Positions 18,401 to 27,941 of a stretch of 64,000 nucleotides of DNA are shown in pieces. The notes beneath the pieces were generated by a model. The model made no database searches and was not told the origin of the DNA. It was given only the letters and a program-made list of their open reading frames with translations. Source of the stretch: JALOOB01 sp040766655 (GTDB lineage: Bacteria; Chloroflexota; Anaerolineae; CG2-30-64-16). The number at the start of each line of letters is the position of its first letter. Position 1 is the first letter of the stretch. A program made the position numbers and the translations under genes. Where the stretch lies: contig JAXGQB010000013.1 of the NCBI GenBank assembly GCA_040766655.1, positions 124,001-188,000 of the forward strand, read 5' to 3'.

Positions 18401-21385
18401 TCAGCGCGTCGACGTCGGCGCGCGTGTGGCAACCTCCACTGCGACGTCCGGTGTCGGGGTGCCGGAATCTGTCGGCACTGTGCCTGCGGGTATGATCGGC
18501 AGGTCTTCGATGGAACCGTTCAGGTCGATGTACTCGGCGGCAGCCCAGCCGTATATTCCCTTATAGAGCACCTGCAGCCATGTACCGGTGCTGTCTCGTC
18601 CGACTGCGACAAAGCTTTCGCCCGCTATCGCCACGCTCCTGCTTTCGCTGCTCATACTGGGCAAGGAGCGTATGTTGAGCTGTTCGCTCTTGACGGTGGC
18701 GGTCTGCGCCTGAGGAGAACTGCCGATAGTATTGCCGGTGGCTGTTGGGGATGGCGGGACGTCTGTGGGCGTTGTGGCGGCCTGGGCGGTGTTGGTCGGG
18801 CGCGGCGTGGGCGATGCACTCGTCACGAACAGCGGCGTCTCCGTGAGTTCGACGGTCGGTGCGCCAGCCGGTACGCCAGCCGGCGCGAACAGGCGATCAA
18901 CGACAAAGTTGAGCACGAGGGAGAGCAGCAGGGTGATGAAGATCACCGCAAGCCAGGGCAGGATGCCGGGGTCGCCCTCGCGGCGCGTTTTCGTGCGCGT
19001 CGTGTGGGCGGCGGCCGAGGGTTGCTGCTCACCCTCGAATTGCTGTCGCCTGGATCCCTGCTGCATCGCGTCCAGGCGCGTGGTGAGTCGCGAGATGTCA
19101 TTCCTGGTGCCATCCTGTAGCCGGTGGAGTTCATCTCTGAGGTCTCGGATCGTGTTATCTTGCTGTGATGGCCCTCTGCCTGGCAGGGCGGGTTGCTGTT
19201 TCTGCAGGGCCGTGACCTGGTTGGCGACCTGATTGAGTCGCTCATCCAGGCGCCGCTGGAGGTTGTCCAACTCTCGCCGAAGATCCTGCGAGGTGACTCC
19301 CTGCGATCTCACGTCTTGCGTCGTACGAGCGATGTCCTGCATTTTCTGCTGAATCTCGCGATCCTCCGCCAGCAGCGACAGGATCGATTTGCGCACCTGT
19401 TCTCGTTCTATCATCCCCCACACCTCCTCCACTAACGGACGGCCCTGCAGGACGGCCGCGCGTTCTATGGCCGCTTGTTGGACCCTGGCGCTCGTTGCAT
19501 AGCCTTGGGCATCGGCCGCTGTGAACAGCACTCTCGCAATGTCAATCCGGTCACGACGCACGAGATCTTGGGAAGCTGCCCTTGTGGCCGCCTCCGGCGT
19601 CTCATCGACTAGAACCATGCCCTGTGATGTGCAAATTAAGTTATCAGACTTTATGTTGCCGTGATACCGGTTGCCCTGGTGGAGCCAGGCGACGCCCTCG
19701 GCGACTTGTCCAAGGGCCTCGACCAGGTGGTCTGGCGACAACCGCTTCTCAACCCAGGTGAGGCTGTCTCCCTTGATGAATGGCCTGACGGTGATCCTTC
19801 CTTTCTGGGTTGGGTCCGCCGTCTGCAGAACCTGTAGCTGTATGAATGGGTTCTGTGTTGCGAAGTTGGTGATAGTGGCATCTCCGGCGCCCAGCGCCGT
19901 TCGCTGGCGCACCACCCATTCCCGGCCTTGCACAGAAACACGCCAGGACCGGGTAGCGGGGGTGCGCGCTGGCAGCGCCTTCGGTCCAAGCGATATCCAG
20001 CGGAAGGCGATGCCGATCGCAACGAGCAATTCGTCGTATTGAGGCAGGCCGAGCAGTATGTCGGCCATTTCGGGGAATTTCCTGTGGACCGAGTTCAGGA
20101 GAGCGATCAACGCCGGCGCGTCCTTCGGCTGCAGGCCGTCGCTGACGGCACGCGCGAGGAATTGGTGCGCCTGGGCCTGCTGCCATGGGTAGCCTGTCAG
20201 GCCGCGCTCGACGAGATCTAACCGTGCCGTTCCATCAGGCGCCCCAGCGATGGCGTGCTGCAGCACATCCGCCGCGCGTTGATCGATCCACGGTTGATCG
20301 CTGACCCACAGGTGGGCACGGAGCACCGCAAGGTTCGGCAGCAGTGAGACGCCATCGGCCCCCGCCATCCGCTGCCAAAGGCCAGAAGCGTCGAGCGTTC
20401 TTTGGTCGAGATCCGACGGCTTGATGTCTCCCAGCAGCGAACGCACCGCCTCAGCGCTGTCTCGTTTCAGGATCGCCTCCCAGAGTGGTTCCAGCCCATA
20501 GTGTTTCCACAGCCGGTGATGAAGGCGTTCGGCAAGCGCGCGCGGGCTTGCGAGGGATGCTGCTTCCAGGCCGTCCCGGGCGGCCAGGAGATCCGCGAGG
20601 AATCCCTTGTTTGCCGCGTCTTTTAGCAGGCGGACATAGCTGATGTCTGGCCCTTCGGTCAAGGCCGGAAGAGACCTGGCGTCAATGTTCGGTTGCTGAC
20701 GGATGTTGTAATCCAGGAGCATGAATTTGACCGGAGCCTTACAGGTCGCTGCATCGCAGACGCTGGTAGTGTAGCTCCAATGCCTGCGCCATGGGAGGGG
20801 CAAGGCGAGACCGACGGCTTCAGTCAGGTCTTCCAGCGCTTGTGCATCGCTGGGGCCCTCGCTGATGGCCAGAGAAAGCCGGTTGTCGCCGGCCATGCTA
20901 ATCAGGGCGAGCCACAGATCCAGCCAACCAGCCTCCTTACCGCGTTGCACGAGCTCGGTCAGGCGCGGCCCCTCAGCCTGCAGCGCACAGGGAATCTGGC
21001 GCACTTCCGGCGTGGTCTCGACATCGCCGAATCGCTCGAAGCACTCCCGCAGCGCACCGATCTGGTACCGCAGGGTCCGCGCATCATCGGATTTGACGAG
21101 CCAATAGCGGCGCCACACGTAGAACCGGCCCACGTGATCTGTGCGACGCTCCCCGCGATAGGCGGCCAGGTCGCCGGTCGAGGGGTCGATGAAGACGCTC
21201 TCGGCATTAGGAAAGACCTTGAGATTTGAGTACTGCTGCCCTGGTGAGGTCGCGTCCCACAACGACTGCAGAAAGGGACGTGTGACCCATCCTATGCCCT
21301 GCCGGTCGAGTTGGTCTCCTGCGGACTCCAGGTCGGGCATCGTGGCAACCGCGAGATGGATGACCTCAGCGGATAGTTCGGTCAT
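18401..21385 (-). CDS. GAP1-like/pseudokinase membrane protein with SH3b domain
   Basis: A 994-residue protein. The N-terminal 500 residues are a large alpha/beta region I compare from memory with GTPase-associated protein 1 (GAP1) families, supported by the adjacent GTPase gene. Residues about 520-690 have a kinase-like layout in which the catalytic loop reads 'YHGNIKSDNL' (HRD aspartate replaced by Asn) and DFG is replaced by VDE, so it should be a pseudokinase. A coiled coil (about 690-800), one membrane helix (about 807-828), a Thr/Pro linker and an SH3b domain (about 898-960) follow. It probably links the GTPase to envelope sensing. The GAP1 assignment is tentative; the pseudokinase reading is more secure. 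Confidence 0.82.
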   Translation of the reverse strand: MTELSAEVIHLAVATMPDLESAGDQLDRQGIGWVTRPFLQSLWDATSPGQQYSNLKVFPNAESVFIDPSTGDLAAYRGERRTDHVGRFYVWRRYWLVKSDDARTLRYQIGALRECFERFGDVETTPEVRQIPCALQAEGPRLTELVQRGKEAGWLDLWLALISMAGDNRLSLAISEGPSDAQALEDLTEAVGLALPLPWRRHWSYTTSVCDAATCKAPVKFMLLDYNIRQQPNIDARSLPALTEGPDISYVRLLKDAANKGFLADLLAARDGLEAASLASPRALAERLHHRLWKHYGLEPLWEAILKRDSAEAVRSLLGDIKPSDLDQRTLDASGLWQRMAGADGVSLLPNLAVLRAHLWVSDQPWIDQRAADVLQHAIAGAPDGTARLDLVERGLTGYPWQQAQAHQFLARAVSDGLQPKDAPALIALLNSVHRKFPEMADILLGLPQYDELLVAIGIAFRWISLGPKALPARTPATRSWRVSVQGREWVVRQRTALGAGDATITNFATQNPFIQLQVLQTADPTQKGRITVRPFIKGDSLTWVEKRLSPDHLVEALGQVAEGVAWLHQGNRYHGNIKSDNLICTSQGMVLVDETPEAATRAASQDLVRRDRIDIARVLFTAADAQGYATSARVQQAAIERAAVLQGRPLVEEVWGMIEREQVRKSILSLLAEDREIQQKMQDIARTTQDVRSQGVTSQDLRRELDNLQRRLDERLNQVANQVTALQKQQPALPGRGPSQQDNTIRDLRDELHRLQDGTRNDISRLTTRLDAMQQGSRRQQFEGEQQPSAAAHTTRTKTRREGDPGILPWLAVIFITLLLSLVLNFVVDRLFAPAGVPAGAPTVELTETPLFVTSASPTPRPTNTAQAATTPTDVPPSPTATGNTIGSSPQAQTATVKSEQLNIRSLPSMSSESRSVAIAGESFVAVGRDSTGTWLQVLYKGIYGWAAAEYIDLNGSIEDLPIIPAGTVPTDSGTPTPDVAVEVATRAPTSTR

Positions 21386-21442
21386 AGTTTCCTCAACTTG
21401 TCTTCGCAGTACGATCTGAAGACGTGGGCGGCGGCATGTGCG

Positions 21443-22330
21443 CTAGCGCCACAGCTGTCGCCTTTTTAGCTCTTCCAGCGCCCAAATCATGGGCTCGACG
21501 ACGCCAAACGGTTTCTTTTCGAAGTCCGATAGATCGCTCATCTCGTACCGCGATACTCCGGGATCGCCAGATGATACTTCCCGCAGATTGCTGTCTTCCC
21601 AGATTCCCGTTCGGCTGAGTTTGGCACCTACAGATGAACATGGGAAGATTCGGTACGAGGTGCAGTGATTCTTTATTAGATTCATACCAGATTCCTTTAT
21701 GATTGACTGCAACAATTCCTCGCCGCGATATCTCGAGTCCCACCACGCTTTTTTGTGATCGACCTTTGTCACCAGGAACGCAATGACCTGGGCCACTTGC
21801 TGCCGACCTCCACCAGGCATCGTTAGACTGTGAAACAGGTTGTTCAATTTCCCTTGATAGTAAGCCCACTGTTCAGAATCCTCGGGGATCTGTCGTTCCG
21901 AACGAGCGGAGACCTCTGACACATCCAGCAGCGGGTCGATGAAGCAGAGAACTGCATCGCACTTCTTGAGTTCCTGGTAGAAAGGCGAACCAGGGGTGTC
22001 GTCTTTCAGTGCTTCTCCGGGCCAGTCAGTAAAAAGAATGTTGGCTCCCAGCCGTCCCAGTGTGAACTGACCATACCCTTGAAGCAAGAATTGATAATCA
22101 CGCCTAGTGTCGGTGCTATCGGGAAGGTTGCTGTTCCTGTTGACGATACGCGTGCGCAAAAGGTTCAGTTGTTCCCTGGTCTCGTCATCGGCCGAGATAC
22201 ACCACTCCCGGTTGCGAAGCGCTTGTACGGTGTCGATTAGATAGGTGAAGACCCACAAGTAGATGGTCTTGCCCGCCGACTTCGGGCCCCAGACACCGAT
22301 CTTGTATTGCGGCAATTGAGTTGCGGCCAT
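21443..22330 (-). CDS. P-loop GTPase (double-GTPase/GAP1-system type)
   Basis: A 295-residue single-domain protein with GTPase motifs: G1 P-loop 'GPKSAGKT' at residues 15-22, G3 'TDWPGE' (DxxG) and G4 'TKVD'. Its AT-richer codon use and cysteine-containing C-terminus differ somewhat from neighbours. The size, P-loop sequence and DWPGE resemble GTPases of the bacterial double-GTPase/GAP1 conflict-type systems, and the next gene downstream is the GAP1-like pseudokinase protein. It is soluble. The upstream gene ends 18 nt before its ATG. A switch that gates the membrane partner is the likely role. Confidence 0.85.
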   Translation of the reverse strand: MAATQLPQYKIGVWGPKSAGKTIYLWVFTYLIDTVQALRNREWCISADDETREQLNLLRTRIVNRNSNLPDSTDTRRDYQFLLQGYGQFTLGRLGANILFTDWPGEALKDDTPGSPFYQELKKCDAVLCFIDPLLDVSEVSARSERQIPEDSEQWAYYQGKLNNLFHSLTMPGGGRQQVAQVIAFLVTKVDHKKAWWDSRYRGEELLQSIIKESGMNLIKNHCTSYRIFPCSSVGAKLSRTGIWEDSNLREVSSGDPGVSRYEMSDLSDFEKKPFGVVEPMIWALEELKRRQLWR

Positions 22331-22348
22331 GTTCTTCTCTTTCTGACT

Positions 22349-24727
22349 TCACTTAACGATGATCGTCGAGCGACACGGTTCGGGATAGTTGCCTGACTGA
22401 TCAATGACGACAAGCCGAATGGTGTATACGCCCGCTGGAAGCCTGAGCGCCCCTCGCTGATCGCGGACATTCCACGTGCCGAGCACATCATTGACAACAG
22501 GCGCTTTGCGATAATCCGGTAGATCCATCCAACTCCATTGGTCTGGATCACGGCCGACGCCTAACTCCAACTTGTAATAGCTGAAACGTTGGTGGGTCGC
22601 CGTGCCGCGTATGACGAGCGCGCCGGTGACCACTGTGTCCAGCGCCGGCTGGGTGATGACTGCCCGGCTGTCTGCGCAACGTGGCGACTGCGGCGCCCGT
22701 GGGGGGGCAACGGGTTTCGATGTGGGCGACGGAGGGGGCTCAACCACAGGATCCGGCGCACGCGTGGGGGTTGCTGTAGGAGCTTCGGTGTCCGCGGGCG
22801 CCGGTATTGCGGCGTTAGGTGGCGCCGGCGTGCCTATTCTGGGCGTGGGAGATGCGGTGATACTCATTGGTGTTGGCGTGGCTGTCGGACAGAAGGGCAC
22901 GCCTTTCCAGAAACAGACCTTCTGTGCCTGAGCGCCCTGGAACGGGCAGTCCACTTCGGCAAATCCCGCGCAGATGGCGGCAACCGGACGGGCCATCACC
23001 CGGCCTCCCAGCTCCCGCGCCATCGCACTTCCCGTTGCCGAGGAGTACAGCCAACCGATGCCTGCGATCAACAAAGCGACCGCGATGCTGCGGAAGGGAT
23101 GCCGCACCGACCTGACCACGAGCCAGAGACACCCGGCGCACATGCTGCTCAGACGATTACGCAGCGGCCAATAAATGTGCTTCAGGCCAGCCCAAAGCAT
23201 CCGCGGAATGACGAAAAGTCGCGTCAGCAGCCAGAGTGCCGCGAAGGCGGCCTCACTTGTCCGGTTGCGCGTCCTCTGGATGAGCCGCGATCGGACGAGG
23301 CGAACCGCGAGCGTCCGCGCCAGCGAGCGCCGGGGCGCCAGGATGCCGCCCCGCGGTGCGATTCCGAGCGTTCGATATTGCGCTAGTGATTCGTGAAGAC
23401 TGCTCCGCGTGGCGGCGATGTCAGCATCCAACTGCCGCAACCACGCACCTTCATCGGGCAACGTTTCACCCTGTTGTTCGGCAGCCTCTAGTTTCAGCAA
23501 GGTCTGGCGTGTGAGCCAGCTACGCGCCACCAGCCAGGCGCGTCGCTCGGCGGCATCGTCGGGAAGCACCGCCAGGTCGCCCTGCAGTGTCTGGATGTCG
23601 GGCAGCGCCGCCTGAAGCGCGCGCGGTGTCAGACGCCCGACGATCCTTTCGGCGCGCCGCGCCGATGATGCCGGGGCGTCAAAGTCACCTGCGGCCAACG
23701 CATGAGACACCCGATCCCAGAAATTCGCGCGCAGATGATAGTCGCTGCGCATCGCGCGCCGGCCGCTCAGCCCTCTGGGCGTCATGGGTTCGCCGAGTGC
23801 GCCACCGGCGAGCAGGTTGGCGGTGCCTCGCGCTCTGAGCCAACGCCGAAGGGGAATCAGGGCACCCGAGATGAGGGTCGTCAACAACCCGATGACGCGG
23901 TCGTGTACAGCCAGGTCGGGCCACGGCAGCAGTTGCGGCCAGATCATCGCCATGAGACCAGCAATGGCGAACGCGACTTGAGCCGTAGCCAGGGCACCCC
24001 CGATGACGGTTTCAACCGGGTGTGGTTGCTCGCTGGCGGGCAGGCCCTGAAGACCCAGGATGCCTTCGGTGAGGCGCGAGATATCCTCTTGTCGCTGGTC
24101 GGGCAGATAGGGACCGACCCATCCAGCCTGGACGTCTTCATTTTGAACTGGCGTCCATTCGATCTCGCCGATTTCCTGCCTGACAAGTCCGGTGTCTCTG
24201 AGGATACCGCCTTCGCCTGACTGCGCATCTTCGAGTGTCAGCGCGTCCTCGAGACCGGACTCAATCACCTGCTGAGCAAAGTCAAAATCCCCCATGCCAG
24301 CAGCGTCATTGATGGTCTCGCCCAGCTTTGACTTGGCCTTCAGCCTCTGGTTCAGACATCGCGCCAGTTCGGGCGTCGTCAGCGTGGTGTTTGGCGCCAA
24401 GAACAGAGCAAAGTCCTCGAAATTCTCCACCTTCAGTTTCACGGGCACTTCGAGGCGATACCAGCCCCATGCCTTCAAATCAACCAGTCCACAGATCAGC
24501 ACGGTGAAAGCGCGTTCGTAGAGCAGGAGCCACGACCGTGGCTTGAGCACCGTGATCCCCAAGGGCAAGGGTGTTCCTGGAAGTCGTTTCGACGTGATGG
24601 AAGTCCCGGTAACTCGGAAGGCACGATGGCCTTCAGGCACCGTCGCGCGCAAGACGCCAAAATCCCGTCTGGTCAGGCGCCTACGCAACGGGTTCATGAG
24701 TTCTGGCTGGGCGATGGCGTCGGGCAT
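22349..24727 (-). CDS. Multi-membrane-segment protein with SPFH-like N-terminus and outer Ig-like domain
   Basis: A 792-residue protein. The first 140 residues form a beta-rich domain with SPFH-like wording ('RLEVPVKLKVENFEDFALFLAPN'). Membrane segments lie near 239-268 and 280-296, then a helical cytosolic region, and another helix near 542-560. A Pro/Thr linker and a C-terminal beta-sandwich domain (about 682-792) with the 'PAGVYTIRLVVIDQSGNY' ending typical of Ig-like or filamin-like modules complete it. The chosen ATG follows ATAGGA; a 26-codon longer frame overlaps the preceding gene. Position beside the GTPase suggests it is the GTPase's membrane anchor or receptor. No enzyme motif was seen. 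Confidence 0.75.
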   Translation of the reverse strand: MPDAIAQPELMNPLRRRLTRRDFGVLRATVPEGHRAFRVTGTSITSKRLPGTPLPLGITVLKPRSWLLLYERAFTVLICGLVDLKAWGWYRLEVPVKLKVENFEDFALFLAPNTTLTTPELARCLNQRLKAKSKLGETINDAAGMGDFDFAQQVIESGLEDALTLEDAQSGEGGILRDTGLVRQEIGEIEWTPVQNEDVQAGWVGPYLPDQRQEDISRLTEGILGLQGLPASEQPHPVETVIGGALATAQVAFAIAGLMAMIWPQLLPWPDLAVHDRVIGLLTTLISGALIPLRRWLRARGTANLLAGGALGEPMTPRGLSGRRAMRSDYHLRANFWDRVSHALAAGDFDAPASSARRAERIVGRLTPRALQAALPDIQTLQGDLAVLPDDAAERRAWLVARSWLTRQTLLKLEAAEQQGETLPDEGAWLRQLDADIAATRSSLHESLAQYRTLGIAPRGGILAPRRSLARTLAVRLVRSRLIQRTRNRTSEAAFAALWLLTRLFVIPRMLWAGLKHIYWPLRNRLSSMCAGCLWLVVRSVRHPFRSIAVALLIAGIGWLYSSATGSAMARELGGRVMARPVAAICAGFAEVDCPFQGAQAQKVCFWKGVPFCPTATPTPMSITASPTPRIGTPAPPNAAIPAPADTEAPTATPTRAPDPVVEPPPSPTSKPVAPPRAPQSPRCADSRAVITQPALDTVVTGALVIRGTATHQRFSYYKLELGVGRDPDQWSWMDLPDYRKAPVVNDVLGTWNVRDQRGALRLPAGVYTIRLVVIDQSGNYPEPCRSTIIVK

Positions 24728-24743
24728 GGATGTAGTTCCTATC

Positions 24744-25742
24744 TCAACTGCGGTCGCTTCTGATGAGCGTGAGGCTGTTGTCATCACCAAGAAGGCGGAA
24801 TCCACCGCCGGCGCAGAGCCTGTGGAAGGCGCACATTCCCAGCGAATGTCGCACTCCCAGCGCTGCCACTGCGTCTGTCAGGGCAATATAATGGTGCCCT
24901 GCCGGGTCTTCAGAGATGAGTCTCTCGATGTTGGCGCATGCATCCTCCAATTCGCCCGGCGGGCTCAGGATGTCGGCCATTGTATTCATCATGGTGGCGC
25001 AACGCGCATCTTGGTGGCGCCAGTGGTAAACCACCGCAGGGGCATGGAGGTCGATCAGCAACAAGGTCAGATTCTTATGCTGATAGCCGCCCTGTTTCTG
25101 CCAGGTCGATTTGGCGTCGTTGTCCCAGCCCGTGATGCTGGCAAGGCCGACCACGGCTGCGATCCCCTGCCCGAATTCATCGAGTTGCTGGATGGCCATT
25201 CTAATGTGGGACGACAATTCATCCCAGGATAGCGGAGCTGTATCGAAGCCATCCTCTACGAATGAATCTTTCCTTGAGATGACGCGCATCTCCCACACGA
25301 TCCAATGGGCGCTCCTGAAGCCGCAGCAGAAGTAATACCTGCTGTAGCCCAAGTCGATGGACTTCTGAGAACCAGGGTCGTCCGGGGACCATTCGTGGGC
25401 TGCGTGGCATCGTGCCTTGGGATGCTGCCTGGCCGTTCGAGGATCAATGACGCAGCTGGCCCTCTGTACCAGCTCATCGAAACGCGACAGGCAGCCCATC
25501 CGGCGATGCGCGGCGTCCTGTTTCGTCACAACGAGCGGGATCTGGCCGAGGTGGTGCCTCATCCTCGCATCTACCAGGCGTTCCCTCGGCTTCAGTTGGT
25601 GGTTACGGCAGTAGCCCCTGTAGAGGGTCTCGTGGCACGCATCGCAGACGAAATTCATGCATCCGTCCTGTCCGCATCGGTGAACGGTCGATGTTGCCTT
25701 GATCCGGTGTCCGCAACTGCTGCAGTAGTTGGCTGGTGACAT
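24744..25742 (-). CDS. Zinc-ribbon protein, paralogue of the block B HTH protein
   Basis: A 332-residue soluble protein. Cysteine/histidine clusters at the N-terminus (CSSC...C...C, 'FVCDACHETLYRGYCRNH') form a B-box/ribbon-like zinc site. The rest aligns by eye with residues 70-413 of the protein at 30480-31721: 'VEDGFDT', 'LASITGWD', and 'GGFRLLGDDNSLTLI' correspond to 'VEAGFDT', 'LASLTGWD' and 'GHYRLIEDDRGAPVI'. It lacks the N-terminal HTH of that paralogue. GGAG lies upstream of the selected ATG; the frame is open a further 66 codons with no support. Function unknown; probably an adaptor in the same complex. Confidence 0.78.
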   Translation of the reverse strand: MSPANYCSSCGHRIKATSTVHRCGQDGCMNFVCDACHETLYRGYCRNHQLKPRERLVDARMRHHLGQIPLVVTKQDAAHRRMGCLSRFDELVQRASCVIDPRTARQHPKARCHAAHEWSPDDPGSQKSIDLGYSRYYFCCGFRSAHWIVWEMRVISRKDSFVEDGFDTAPLSWDELSSHIRMAIQQLDEFGQGIAAVVGLASITGWDNDAKSTWQKQGGYQHKNLTLLLIDLHAPAVVYHWRHQDARCATMMNTMADILSPPGELEDACANIERLISEDPAGHHYIALTDAVAALGVRHSLGMCAFHRLCAGGGFRLLGDDNSLTLIRSDRS

Positions 25743-25792
25743 TGCGATGCTCTCCGCTGCGATGACCAAGTGCCTCGGCCCACGGTGGCCAG

Positions 25793-26914
25793 TTATCCCT
25801 CTGCCGCAAACACGTCGTACTTCTTCAGCTCTTTCGCGCTCACGCTCGGCTTCACCTCCGCGATCGCGGCGTCGAAGTCCGCAACGGTCACGTCCCGGCG
25901 CACGCCCGCGGTCACGGCCTCCAGGAACGGGATCTCGCACGCGCGCTGGCAGATGTGGACGGTGTCCGCGCCGCTGTAACCGGCCAGCCGCTCGGCGAGC
26001 GCGGCGAGATCGACGTCGACGGCCAGAGGGCGATCCTTGAGGTTGAGCTCCAGGATACGCTGCCGCGCGGGCAGGTCAGGGAGAGGCACGTAGATCTTCT
26101 CGTCGAAGCGGCCGGGACGCATGGCAGCATCATCGATCATCCACGGCACGTTGGTCGCGCCGATCATCAGCAGGCCCGCGTGGCGGCCTGCCATCCCGTC
26201 CAGCTCGGCGAGAAACTGGGGCACAACCCGGTTCATCACGGTGGAGTTGCCCCCGCGGCGCGGGAGCAGCGACTCGACTTCATCGATGAAGATGATCGCG
26301 CGTTCGTAGCCGCGCGCGGCATCGAACAGCGCGCCGACGTTCTGCTCCGCCTCGCCCACCCATTTGCTCATGATCTCCGATGGCTTGACGGTGAAGAACG
26401 CGGCGTCCAGCTCGCCCGCGATGGCCTTGGCGATCAGGGTCTTGCCCGTGCCGGGCGGACCGTAGAGCAGGATGCCGCCGCCCGATCGCACGCCGAAGCG
26501 CTTCGCGTCGTCGGGGTGGGTGAAGGGGTAGATGAGCTTGAGGCGGATCTGCTCCTTGACGTCCTCCAGGCCGGCCACGTCCTCGAAGCGCACGTCGGGC
26601 CGCTCCACCACCAGCCACTCCTGCGGGTTGGCGCCGTTCAGCGGCTCCTGGGCTGCGCGGGGCTCGGCAGCCTGCGCCCGCCGCCGCGCCTCAGCCTCGA
26701 TGCGGGGCGTCAAAGCATCGGCGCGGGCCTGAAAGTCTTTAGCGTAGGCCAGGCGCTGCTCCCGGACCTGGGGATTGCTGGTGCGCTGCGCGGCCTCCAG
26801 CATGTAGCGCGCGGCCTGCAGCAGGTGGCTGCGCGCGCCGGTCAGGTCACCGGATTCCTGTGCCTCCACGCTAGCCTGCAGATGTTCTTTGGCCCGATCG
26901 AGATGGAGTTGCAT
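25793..26914 (-). CDS. Vps4/katanin-like AAA ATPase with MIT-like N-terminus
   Basis: A 373-residue ATPase. The N-terminal helical bundle (about 1-80) has the size and pattern of an MIT domain. The AAA module has Walker A GPPGTGKT (152-159), pore loop 'SKWVGE' (183-188), Walker B 'IIFIDE' (207-212), sensor 'GATNVPW' and arginine finger region 'RPGRFDEKIYVPLPD'. The C-terminus ends in 'SAKELKKYDVFAAEG', closely like the C-terminal helix of Vps4. This is the meiotic clade of AAA proteins, which disassembles ESCRT-III or cuts microtubules. It lies in one operon with two ESCRT-III-like genes. GGAG precedes the ATG at 26914. Role as an ESCRT-III-like disassembly motor is inferred. Confidence 0.9.
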   Translation of the reverse strand: MQLHLDRAKEHLQASVEAQESGDLTGARSHLLQAARYMLEAAQRTSNPQVREQRLAYAKDFQARADALTPRIEAEARRRAQAAEPRAAQEPLNGANPQEWLVVERPDVRFEDVAGLEDVKEQIRLKLIYPFTHPDDAKRFGVRSGGGILLYGPPGTGKTLIAKAIAGELDAAFFTVKPSEIMSKWVGEAEQNVGALFDAARGYERAIIFIDEVESLLPRRGGNSTVMNRVVPQFLAELDGMAGRHAGLLMIGATNVPWMIDDAAMRPGRFDEKIYVPLPDLPARQRILELNLKDRPLAVDVDLAALAERLAGYSGADTVHICQRACEIPFLEAVTAGVRRDVTVADFDAAIAEVKPSVSAKELKKYDVFAAEG

Positions 26915-26961
26915 GGTGACTCCGATACACGATTGAAGATCACAGACTGAAGATTGCAGAT

Positions 26962-27852
26962 TCAGCCGATTGTCTGCCACAGGCCGCGTTTTCGGCGCCG
27001 CGCGCTCTGTTCGGCCGCGAGCAGTAACTCAGCCAGGCGGTTGTTCGGGTAGCGGCCGGCGTAGTAGACCGCGCCCTGGCGCAGTAATTCGGCGTTGACG
27101 AGGACATCATCGACGTACACGTAGCGCCAGAGTGCACCGTCCGCGTCGGCATCCAGTTGATCGGCCTCCAGCCGGACGCATCGTCGGTCCACCAACCGGC
27201 TGTTCGCCGCGTACGCCTCGGCTGCACCGGCGTCAGGCCGGCCGAGCGCATTGGCCATCTGCGGGCAGTCGATGCCGATGTAACGCACTCGCCGGCCGTC
27301 CTCCAATTCGATCTTGGCGCCGTCGAGCACGCGCGCGACGCGGGGCAGCGCGTCGCGCTGTTGAGGGATGCCGCCCGGCGGCTGAGCCGGCGCGCTGGCC
27401 GCGCGATGCGCCTGCTCCAGCGCGCCGTTTAGTTCGTCGAGGCGCGCCTCGTCATCAAGCGGCGCAGTGGCCGCGACCAGGGCGGGCCAGTCAATGGGCA
27501 CGGCTGTGGGCGTGGCCTGATGAAGCCGTTCGATCGCGTCCAGGCTTTCGCGCAGCCAGATCAGCCGGTCGAGGAGCAGAAGCTGCTTGTGCGCCAGTCG
27601 CAGGAGCAGCGCCACCTGGTTCGCCTCGGCCTCCAGGACCGCCACCTGGCTCGCACGCGCTTGCTGGCCGCGCAGGTCGGGCCGGCCCGCTCCATCGGCA
27701 AAGAGGAGGTCCCGCTTCGTCTCGACCTTATCGAGCCGCGCCTCCTGCTCCCTGCGCCCCATGGCCAACTGCGTGCGCAGTTCCTGGAGTTCCAGCAGGG
27801 TCACGCCGCCCAAGGGCCGGGCGACGCGTTGGATCAATTGGGCTGTGTCCAC
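26962..27852 (-). CDS. SNase-like protein with degraded active site
   Basis: A 296-residue protein with a helical N-terminal two-thirds (1-165) and an SNase-like C-terminal domain (about 172-296). The domain keeps 'RRVRYIGIDCPQ' and 'GALWRYVYVDD', but the first catalytic Asp of the family is lost ('VLDGAKIEL' in place of 'VIDGDSIRL') and the general-base Glu is Gln. It is therefore probably a binding module rather than a nuclease, in the manner of Tudor-SN repeats. Its helical N-terminus could pair with the ESCRT-III-like proteins next door. It sits between the second ESCRT-III-like gene and the first AAA gene. The active paralogue is at 9280-10017. Confidence 0.82.
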   Translation of the reverse strand: MDTAQLIQRVARPLGGVTLLELQELRTQLAMGRREQEARLDKVETKRDLLFADGAGRPDLRGQQARASQVAVLEAEANQVALLLRLAHKQLLLLDRLIWLRESLDAIERLHQATPTAVPIDWPALVAATAPLDDEARLDELNGALEQAHRAASAPAQPPGGIPQQRDALPRVARVLDGAKIELEDGRRVRYIGIDCPQMANALGRPDAGAAEAYAANSRLVDRRCVRLEADQLDADADGALWRYVYVDDVLVNAELLRQGAVYYAGRYPNNRLAELLLAAEQSARRRKRGLWQTIG

Positions 27853-27883
27853 GACCGCCTCACACTTGCCGGATTCGTGATCT

Positions 27884-27918
27884 GCCCATCCTGTCGCGCG
27901 TCAGACGTCAGGATGGGC
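27884..27918 (-). other. Intercistronic stem-loop after the Vps2-like gene
   Basis: A perfect 10-bp inverted repeat GCCCATCCTG (27884-27893) / CAGGATGGGC (27909-27918) with a 15-nt loop, in the gap between the Vps2-like gene and the SNase-like gene. No T-tract follows, so it is more likely an RNA-stabilising or processing hairpin than a terminator. Confidence 0.6.
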
Positions 27919-27941
27919 GCGGGTGCGTTGGCTGAGCCGGC

